Shown here piece by piece: positions 58,607 to 64,000 of a stretch of DNA of 64,000 bases (the first letter of the stretch is position 1; the number at the start of each line of letters is the position of its first letter). This DNA comes from SZUA-368 sp028533045 (lineage in GTDB: Bacteria > Spirochaetota > Spirochaetia > DSM-2461). Both the position numbers and the translations under genes were made by a program. Location of the stretch: the NCBI GenBank assembly GCA_050031985.1, contig JBNAIG010000035.1, positions 1 through 64,000 on the forward strand. Reading direction: 5' to 3'. The notes under the pieces are model-generated. The model was given only the letters and a program-made list of their open reading frames with translations, ran no database searches and was not told the origin of the DNA.

Positions 58607-59638
58607 ATGTCTGATTATAGTGAAGAGGAACGAATCCTCGCCCGTGAAGCCATTAGTGAAGAAGAGAATCGAGATAATCTGATTCGCCCCCATCTTCTAA
58701 AAGACTTTCAGGGACAGTCGGAAGTCAAAGAAAACCTTAATGTTTTCATTTCCGCCGCCCGGCAGCGACAGGATGCCCTGGACCATGTTTTTATCTCCGG
58801 CCCTCCCGGACTGGGGAAAACCACACTGGCAGGAATTATGGCTAATGAATTGGGCGTAGAACTCAAAGTAACCAGTGCTCCAGCCCTTGATAAGCCCAAA
58901 GACCTGGCCGGCCTTCTTTCTACCATTCCCGAAAGAACCGTATTTTTTATAGATGAGATTCACCGTCTAAAACCGGCCATAGAAGAGATGCTTTACATTG
59001 CCATGGAAGACTACGCTCTTGACTGGATTATCGGACAGGGACCGGCGGCACGAAATATCCGTATCCCCATTCCTCCGTTTACCTTAATTGGAGCCACAAC
59101 AAAGCCCGGGCGTGTTTCAAGCCCTCTTTTTACCCGTTTTGGAATCAATGTAAGGATGAATTACTATAATGAAGTTGAGTTGGGACAGATTGTCAGTCGA
59201 ACAGCACAGCTTCTGGAAATCCCCATAGACAAGGAAGCGGCTATCCTTCTGGCACGATGCTCCCGGGGAACTCCTCGAATTGCCAACCGCCTGGTTAAAC
59301 GAATGCGCGATTATGCCCAGATCGAAGGAAACGGAACTATCACAAAAGACGTGGTGTCTTCCGGGCTGGGCCGGTTAAAAATTGACCAGCTGGGCCTGGA
59401 AGAGATCGACAGGGAAATCCTTCGGGCCATTATTCAGAAATACGGGGGAGGACCGGTGGGAGCCGAAACACTGGCCATATCCGTTGGTGAAGGCATTGAC
59501 TCCCTGGAAGATTTCTACGAACCCTATCTTATTCAGATGGGTTTTATTAAAAGAACTCCCCGGGGGCGTGTTGCCACCCCTCTTGCCTATGAACATTTAA
59601 GGATTGAACAGAATGAAGACCAGCGATTTCTCTTTTGA
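58607..59638 (+). CDS. ruvB: Holliday junction branch-migration helicase RuvB
   Basis: A 343-residue AAA+ ATPase that drives branch migration with RuvA. IRPHLLKDFQGQ, Walker A GPPGLGKTT (about 64-72), Walker B VFFIDEIHRL, sensor GATTKPGRVSSPLFTRFG and the arginine-finger region, then the C-terminal winged helix ending in RTPRGRVAT. The length is normal. It lies 8 bases after ruvA and overlaps queA by 26 bases. Confidence 0.96.
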   Translation: MSDYSEEERILAREAISEEENRDNLIRPHLLKDFQGQSEVKENLNVFISAARQRQDALDHVFISGPPGLGKTTLAGIMANELGVELKVTSAPALDKPKDLAGLLSTIPERTVFFIDEIHRLKPAIEEMLYIAMEDYALDWIIGQGPAARNIRIPIPPFTLIGATTKPGRVSSPLFTRFGINVRMNYYNEVELGQIVSRTAQLLEIPIDKEAAILLARCSRGTPRIANRLVKRMRDYAQIEGNGTITKDVVSSGLGRLKIDQLGLEEIDREILRAIIQKYGGGPVGAETLAISVGEGIDSLEDFYEPYLIQMGFIKRTPRGRVATPLAYEHLRIEQNEDQRFLF

Positions 59639-60650
59639 GTTACCCGAAGAACTGATAGCCTACCATCCGGCGGAAAAACGCGGTACCTGCCGCCTTATGG
59701 AACTGGATAAAAATACAAATAGCTTTAATCATACAAGTATGGAAAAACTGGTAGAGCTGATTCCTGCTAATAGTCTCATGGTTTTTAACAATACCCGTGT
59801 CCGCAGAGCGCGGATTTATGCTCACAGCAAAGAGACCGGAGGGCAGGTAGAGATGCTCCTCCTCAAAGATTTGGAAAAGGGCATGCTTTGGGAGTGTCTC
59901 GTAAGCAAATCCAAAAAGCAGCGTAAGGGTAAGGTTTTTCTTCTGCCCAACGATATAGAAGCGGAAATCGTCGCAGAAGAAGAGGGAGGGATTAGAGTCA
60001 TTCGTACAGCCCGTCCCTTAAGCGATGAGTACCTGCGAACGGGCGGTCATATCCCTCTTCCTCCCTATATTAAGCGGGAAGATGAAGCGGGAGATGACAC
60101 TCGTTATCAAACGGTATACGCCAAAGAAACCGGTTCTGTAGCGGCGCCCACAGCAGGACTGCATTTTACCGATGAGATTCTCGCGGCACTTAAATCAAAA
60201 GGGGTAGAAACGGAATTTGTCACCCTCCATGTGGGGATGGGAACCTTTTCTCCCGTACGTTCCGAAGATATCCGGGATCACAAAATGCATACCGAAACCT
60301 ACCATGTCTCAGATAAAACCGCTGATGCCATAGAAAAAGCCAAGAGGGAAGGCCGTCCCGTTATTGCCGTGGGTACCACATCGCTGCGGACATTGGAATC
60401 GGCTTGGGAAGGGACTTTTGAAGAGGGACAGATGAAACGGGGATCCTTTGAGACGGACATCTTCATCTATCCGGGCTACAAGTTTAAAGTGATTAGCGGT
60501 TTGTTTACGAATTTTCATACCCCCGAATCCACCCTTTTAATGCTGGTTAGTGCCTTTGCAGGTAAGGATTTAATTGATAGGGCCTATAGGGCGGCGGTAG
60601 AAGAAAAATACCGCTTTTTCTCCTATGGCGATGCTATGCTGATTCAGTAG
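59613..60650 (+). CDS. queA: S-adenosylmethionine:tRNA ribosyltransferase-isomerase
   Basis: A 345-residue enzyme that moves the ribosyl group of SAM to preQ1 in tRNA, giving epoxyqueuosine. KTSDFSFELPEELIA, the AAPTAGLHFT segment (about 188-197) and GMGTFSPVRSEDI and NFHTPESTLLMLVSAFAG near the end are hallmarks. ATG at 59613 with AAGGA upstream is chosen over an in-frame TTG at 59604 because homologues begin M-K-T-S-D-F. The gene starts inside ruvB and ends 7 bases inside the convergent hypothetical gene. Confidence 0.95.
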   Translation: MKTSDFSFELPEELIAYHPAEKRGTCRLMELDKNTNSFNHTSMEKLVELIPANSLMVFNNTRVRRARIYAHSKETGGQVEMLLLKDLEKGMLWECLVSKSKKQRKGKVFLLPNDIEAEIVAEEEGGIRVIRTARPLSDEYLRTGGHIPLPPYIKREDEAGDDTRYQTVYAKETGSVAAPTAGLHFTDEILAALKSKGVETEFVTLHVGMGTFSPVRSEDIRDHKMHTETYHVSDKTADAIEKAKREGRPVIAVGTTSLRTLESAWEGTFEEGQMKRGSFETDIFIYPGYKFKVISGLFTNFHTPESTLLMLVSAFAGKDLIDRAYRAAVEEKYRFFSYGDAMLIQ

Positions 60651-61249
60651 GTATCTTTATCCATGGCCTGGAATTGTTCCCGGACTCTCTGTAGGCGGGC
60701 CAGTTCCCGGTCTATCACTTCTTCATAGTCCAGGTCCCCGTCCTGTATGCGGAAGTTTTCGTCTTCCCAATACTGAATTTCTTCCAGATACATCCAGGCG
60801 AATTTTTGTTCCGAAGCTTTTTCTGACCACTCTATCGCTTTAAACCAGAATTCTTTTGCCAAGTTGTAATAGGATTCTGCCGTATTAAGACTATCCAGAT
60901 TGGCATATTTCCAGGGATAGTTGTAGAAATAGGCATCGAATTTATCATATTTTGAGCCAAGTTTCAGATAGGTATCTACGATAAGAAGATTAACATGCAT
61001 ATAGAAAAGGTAGCGATACTTTTCCCACTCTTTTTCATTTTCAATACGACAAAGAGCATTGAGCGGATTGGCAAAGTCGGAACGTAAAGCCATGCCCAGG
61101 TAGTGGATATTCTCCGCAGAATCTTCCGGATAGTAATAGAAATGCTGATGATACATTTTATAGTATTGTTCCGCATAAAGGGTTTGAACACTCATGAGGG
61201 AAGGGAGAATGAGGAAAAAGATCATTAGTATCAGAATAGCTCTTTTCAT
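60644..61249 (-). CDS. Exported hypothetical protein, helical, Tyr/Glu-rich
   Basis: A 201-residue protein with a signal peptide (KRAILILMIFFLILPSLMSV). The mature part is predicted almost wholly helical and rich in Tyr, Glu and Asp (QYYKMYHQHFYYYPEDSAEN, ESYYNLAKEFWFKAIEWSEKA), resembling TPR-like helical repeats: YYNLAKEFWFKAIEWSEKA fits a degenerate TPR unit. No family recognised. It is divergent from the ExbB/ExbD operon, 99 bases away, and may be an envelope partner of it, which is a guess from position. Confidence 0.62.
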   Translation of the reverse strand: MKRAILILMIFFLILPSLMSVQTLYAEQYYKMYHQHFYYYPEDSAENIHYLGMALRSDFANPLNALCRIENEKEWEKYRYLFYMHVNLLIVDTYLKLGSKYDKFDAYFYNYPWKYANLDSLNTAESYYNLAKEFWFKAIEWSEKASEQKFAWMYLEEIQYWEDENFRIQDGDLDYEEVIDRELARLQRVREQFQAMDKDTY

Positions 61250-61331
61250 TATTCATATTATCGGAAGAAATTAGTTAAAATTCAGTCTTAATTACAATAC
61301 TGTAACCCACCTTTCGCTTTTGATAAGAGTC

Positions 61332-61340
61332 TGATATAAT
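61332..61340 (+). promoter_or_regulatory. Extended -10 promoter of the ExbB/ExbD operon
   Basis: TGATATAAT (an extended -10 with perfect TATAAT at 61335-61340) lies 8 bases before the GTG at 61349. The sequence 17 bases upstream (TTTCGC) is a poor -35, as is common for extended -10 promoters. No Shine-Dalgarno site. Confidence 0.5.
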
Positions 61341-61348
61341 CTTAAATA

Positions 61349-61648
61349 GTGAAAAGGCTTATAATCCTATTTGTTTTACTTATTCTATGCGTATTAACGT
61401 CTTTATACTCTCTGGAAGAAACCCAGTTTCAGGCCAAAATCCTTATAGACCGATCCGATGAAGTCGAACTGGATTTTCCCCTTTCAAAACTACATTACCG
61501 ACTTATCGAGGAATATCAGGAATCAAGACTGATTCAGACTGAATTTATTCACTATAACAGTTCTCAACAGGAAAGTACCGCTGTAAAAGATTTATGCGGC
61601 TTTTATGAACCGACACCAACATCACCGGAAGGAGTCATTTTCCAATGA
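61349..61648 (+). CDS. Small exported protein, first gene of the ExbB/ExbD operon
   Basis: A 99-residue protein with a signal peptide (KRLIILFVLLILCVLTSLYS) and a short, mostly polar mature part with alternating strand-like segments (TQFQAKILIDRSDEVELDF, RLIQTEFIHY). No family recognised. The start is GTG. Its stop overlaps the ATG of the ExbB-like gene (ATGA), so it is surely part of the operon. It may be a small periplasmic or outer-membrane accessory of the energy-transfer complex. Confidence 0.65.
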   Translation: MKRLIILFVLLILCVLTSLYSLEETQFQAKILIDRSDEVELDFPLSKLHYRLIEEYQESRLIQTEFIHYNSSQQESTAVKDLCGFYEPTPTSPEGVIFQ

Positions 61649-62280
61649 TTGAAATGATAAGGGACAGTTTTACCTTTCTCATCCCGCTTTTACTGATTTC
61701 TTTATACCTTCTTGCTCTTATTTTGGAATTGCTATTTTCCCTTAAGAAGAGGGTCATTAAGGAGAATCACTTTAACCAAATTCTTCACCTGGTAGAAAGG
61801 GGGAGAGTTAAGGAAGCCGCCGAAGCCACCCGTTCAAGATCACAGGAAAATATTCTGAACGGCTCCTTAAGGATCTTCCAAAAAAACAGTCCCCCCGACA
61901 GGGAAGATTATCTTTTTGACTTGGCCCTTAGGGAAGTGGAAAAGATAAACAGAAGAGTGTCCCTTTTACCGGCCTTGGCCAATATTTCAACCCTTTTGGG
62001 GCTCTTGGGAACAGTTGCGGGTATGATACTTGTTTTTTATAATATGAAGACGACCGGAAGCTCCGATCCCTATATCCTGGCCGGGGGAATATCCCAGGCT
62101 CTCATAACCACGGCCGCAGGTCTTATTATCGCCGTGCCTGCCTATTTGTTCCACCTGTTGTTGAAGAATCAGGTACATGTTCTTGAAGAACAGTTGGAAT
62201 TAACCATTGATTGTATTATGAACCTTTACAGGGAGAAACGGGAAGATGCCCGCAAGAAAGCACGAATGGAAGAAAATTAA
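61645..62280 (+). CDS. ExbB/TolQ/MotA-type proton channel protein
   Basis: A 211-residue inner-membrane protein with three helices (about 10-31, 110-135 and 148-172). The family signature is ALANISTLLGLLGTVAGMI (split across helix 2) followed by ILAGGISQALITTAAGLIIAVPAYL. With an ExbD/TolR partner it forms a channel that uses the proton gradient to move a TonB- or TolA-like arm. The ExbD-like and TonB-like genes follow in the same operon. The first cytoplasmic loop (about 35-105) is charged, as usual. Confidence 0.9.
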   Translation: MIEMIRDSFTFLIPLLLISLYLLALILELLFSLKKRVIKENHFNQILHLVERGRVKEAAEATRSRSQENILNGSLRIFQKNSPPDREDYLFDLALREVEKINRRVSLLPALANISTLLGLLGTVAGMILVFYNMKTTGSSDPYILAGGISQALITTAAGLIIAVPAYLFHLLLKNQVHVLEEQLELTIDCIMNLYREKREDARKKARMEEN

Positions 62281-62668
62281 AGAGAGCGATAATGAAGGAA
62301 GCCCCCTTCTTATTACTCCTTTAATAGACATAATGTTTCTCCTTCTCATTTTCTTTGTTATGAATACGAGCTTTAACAAGCTCTCACCCATAGAGATAAA
62401 CCTTCCCGAGAGTTCTGCTGCGGCTTCAACCATAGTTGAGACTCTTACGGTAAGCCTTTCCGGAAACGGAATTATCAAAATAGGTGAGGAAATTGTTCAG
62501 GTTAAGGATATTACTTCCTACCTGAATAAAAGGCTTGAGATTGAGGAAATAGAAAGCATTATCATTGCCGGAGATGAGTCGGTAAGCTATGCTTTTCTTG
62601 TGGAAGTTATGGATCGGATAAGTTTATCCGGAATAAGCGATATAACTCTTTTAACGGAGAACAAGTAG
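62246..62668 (+). CDS. ExbD/TolR family protein
   Basis: A 140-residue protein with one membrane helix, LLITPLIDIMFLLLIFFVMN (21-40), that has the conserved aspartate D28 in PLIDIMFLLLIFF, the proton-binding residue of ExbD/TolR. The periplasmic domain follows, with LPESSAAAS and the family's short strands (LTVSLSGNGIIKIGEE). It starts 35 bases inside the ExbB-like gene. It would form the stator partner of ExbB and work on the TonB-like protein downstream. Confidence 0.9.
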   Translation: MPARKHEWKKIKESDNEGSPLLITPLIDIMFLLLIFFVMNTSFNKLSPIEINLPESSAAASTIVETLTVSLSGNGIIKIGEEIVQVKDITSYLNKRLEIEEIESIIIAGDESVSYAFLVEVMDRISLSGISDITLLTENK

Positions 62669-62671
62669 GCC

Positions 62672-63463
62672 GTGTTTGTGCAAAGAAAGAGCCTGATTCT
62701 TTCCTTTTTTCTCCATATTTTTTTCTTTATCTTCCTCTATTTTATACTGCTCCGAGCGAAACCGGCTATCTCAATCCTGCCGCCTAAGCGGAGTGTATCT
62801 CTCTCTGTTGTAAGAAAAAGCACTCCCATTGAACAGATCGTAGAAGCGCCGGAAGTGATTGCCCCTCCCGTACAAGAACCGGTTGAACCGGTTAAGGAAA
62901 AGCCCCGGGAAGAGGTAGTAGAAGAAGCTATACCTTTGCCTGATCCCGTAGAGCCCTCTGTCGAATCAGAATTATCTGAAGAATTGATTCCTCCCGTTGA
63001 AGTTGTTGAAGAATCCCGGGACTCCCTTGCCCTTGGGGATAACTTCTCCTATTCCTATGATTCAGTCAGCTCTCATGAGATCCCTACGGATTTTGATCTG
63101 CCTCAGGAAGATTTTCTTGTGGATGATCTTCTTCTTTCAGAAGAGCCTCCCCGGGAAGGTAGTGATTCTCTCTATACGATAAGGCTTAATCAGAGTGTTA
63201 ACAGGAGTATACTTAATACACCGGAAATCGTCTTTGAACGTAACGATCCGGTTTTACGTACACTCAAAGACTGTCAAATTGCCTTTTCCGTTACCAATGA
63301 AGGTCTTGTAAGGGATATAGAAATGCTTCCTCCCGGTACAGGAAGTGAAACCTATGATGAAATTCTGGAGAATCTATTATCACAAATACTCTTTTCTCCC
63401 GGAGACAGGGAGAGCGGTGTAATTCACATCAATTTTTCTCAAAGTTTGGGAGATGATAGATGA
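62672..63463 (+). CDS. TonB-like energy-transducing protein
   Basis: A 263-residue protein with an N-terminal membrane helix (about 8-29, ILSFFLHIFFFIFLYFILL, with the His found in TonB helices at residue 15), a Pro/Glu/Val-rich linker (about 52-115, EPVEPVKEKPREE and similar), and a C-terminal domain of about 85 residues with CQIAFSVTNEGLVRDIEML, GSETYDEILENLLSQILFSPGD, which resembles a TonB C-terminal fold. The exact match is weak, so TonB and TolA-type roles cannot be separated. The start is GTG, 4 bases after the ExbD-like gene; the stop overlaps the ATG of the last gene. Confidence 0.78.
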   Translation: MFVQRKSLILSFFLHIFFFIFLYFILLRAKPAISILPPKRSVSLSVVRKSTPIEQIVEAPEVIAPPVQEPVEPVKEKPREEVVEEAIPLPDPVEPSVESELSEELIPPVEVVEESRDSLALGDNFSYSYDSVSSHEIPTDFDLPQEDFLVDDLLLSEEPPREGSDSLYTIRLNQSVNRSILNTPEIVFERNDPVLRTLKDCQIAFSVTNEGLVRDIEMLPPGTGSETYDEILENLLSQILFSPGDRESGVIHINFSQSLGDDR

Positions 63464-64000
63464 TTAAAAAGCATATCTATCAGATTACCCTACTTATCCT
63501 ACTCATAGCTATTTTTGCTGCTTTTTATATTCCCCTAAGAAGATCCATCATTGATCAACTGGAAAAAGCAAAGATAGGGTTTATTTCCAATTTGGAGGAG
63601 GAATATAATCTAAGCGTCAAGTATCGTTCCGCCTCACCCACGATTATAAACTCCTTAAGAATCCTCGATCTTTCCGTTGATAATAACCGGGAGGAGGGGG
63701 TTGATTTTGCGTTTCACAGTGAAAGAATCTCCTTCTTTTACGGGTTTAACTTTCTCCGCAATCGCCAAAGCAGGTTCAATCTCAATCGTATTCTTATCAA
63801 GAAAGGGACACTTTATCTTGAAATCCCTCCGGGACAAAAAGAAAGTTCTGAGCCTCTGGATTTAGAGGAATTAATATCTACCATAGAACCGGTTCTCAAT
63901 AGGTACTTTGATTCAGGAATAATTGATATTCGTGATGTGAAAGTAAAGTTGCTCATAGGAGAAGAAGTCATTGACTGGGACATAGATCTCCTAAAACTTT
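63460..64000 (+). CDS. AsmA/TamB-like protein (5' part, cut by window edge)
   Basis: The frame opens at ATG 63460, overlapping the TonB-like stop (ATGA), and stays open to the last base, giving at least 180 residues. The start has a lysine-rich N-terminus and one membrane helix (IYQITLLILLIAIFAAFYIPL), then an alternating beta pattern (LRILDLSVDN, HSERISFFYGFN, LNRILIKKGTLYLEI, IIDIRDVKVKLLIGEE). The single helix followed by repeated beta segments, with motifs of the G-x-L/I-x-I and D-I-R-D-V-x-V type, is typical of the AsmA/TamB families that help move lipids or outer-membrane proteins across the periplasm. The rest lies outside the window, so the family is a moderate call. Confidence 0.65.
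   Translation, partial: MIKKHIYQITLLILLIAIFAAFYIPLRRSIIDQLEKAKIGFISNLEEEYNLSVKYRSASPTIINSLRILDLSVDNNREEGVDFAFHSERISFFYGFNFLRNRQSRFNLNRILIKKGTLYLEIPPGQKESSEPLDLEELISTIEPVLNRYFDSGIIDIRDVKVKLLIGEEVIDWDIDLLKL

Overview
The window reads as a chromosome segment of a Gram-negative-type (two-membrane) bacterium, most likely a spirochaete of the Spirochaetaceae kind. This rests on context and not on a marker gene. It has signal peptides, lipoboxes, outer-membrane barrel candidates, an OmpA-like protein and an ExbB/ExbD/TonB-like set. It also has a PUR-domain protein of the type known from Borrelia, a PPDK, and the order yebC-ruvC-ruvA-ruvB-queA. Classical Shine-Dalgarno sites, sigma70-like -35/-10 boxes and many GTG/TTG starts argue against Bacteroidetes, which otherwise shares several of these families.

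Region 1 (1-7.8 kb) is a visibly AT-rich surface-polysaccharide locus: the end of a hexapeptide acetyltransferase, a Wzx-like flippase, a Wzy-like polymerase/ligase, an RgpF-like protein on the other strand, three glycosyltransferases and a methyltransferase. Region 2 (7.8-17 kb) is a small NRPS/PKS island: a C-A-PCP NRPS whose binding pocket reads like a serine code, a glutamine-dependent asparagine-synthetase-type enzyme, a free-standing carrier protein and, convergent on the other strand, a complete KS-AT-ACP-TE polyketide synthase.

Region 3 (17.2-24.3 kb) is the most unusual part, a putative RiPP locus. Two short precursor peptides (64 and 53 aa) share a lasso-peptide-type leader. Around them lie a PqqD-like recognition protein (B1), a Cys/His/Asp leader peptidase (B2), an ABC exporter without peptidase domain, two different HPrK-like kinases, a phosphoribosyltransferase-like protein and a NTP_transf_5-type nucleotidyltransferase. 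Neither core has an Asp/Glu at ring positions 7-9, and there is no dedicated lasso cyclase. The product is therefore probably not a classical lasso peptide, and the kinases, transferases or both may make the modification.

Region 4 (24.3-31.8 kb) is mixed accessory and envelope material: a HigBA remnant in which the toxin is truncated and runs in frame into the antitoxin, a GxxExxY gene flanked by short repeats, a DUF2271 lipoprotein, two beta-barrel candidates, a lipoprotein, and a sugar-phosphate transferase with a degenerate GGDEF-like N-terminus. Region 5 (31.9-38.9 kb) is central metabolism: an aconitase-family hydratase, a PurF-like enzyme and a divergent PPDK with back-to-back promoters. 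Region 6 (39-46.9 kb) is a putative phospho-signalling operon: metallophosphatase, Ser/Thr kinase, FHA membrane protein, vWA-FHA protein and PUR-domain protein, followed by an OmpA-like protein and a PAP2-related protein.

Region 7 (47-60.7 kb) is mostly housekeeping: serC, DUF1015, GSCFA, mgtE, murB, DUF2161, gpmI, a diguanylate cyclase, yebC, ruvCAB and queA. Region 8 (60.6-64 kb) ends in an ExbB/ExbD/TonB-like operon and the start of an AsmA/TamB-like gene cut by the window edge. Gene density is high and no gene-free stretch exceeds 300 bases. No rRNA, tRNA, CRISPR array or insertion sequence was seen. Several genes lack a Shine-Dalgarno site and have a promoter-like -10 box 6-8 bases before the start codon, suggesting leaderless mRNAs.
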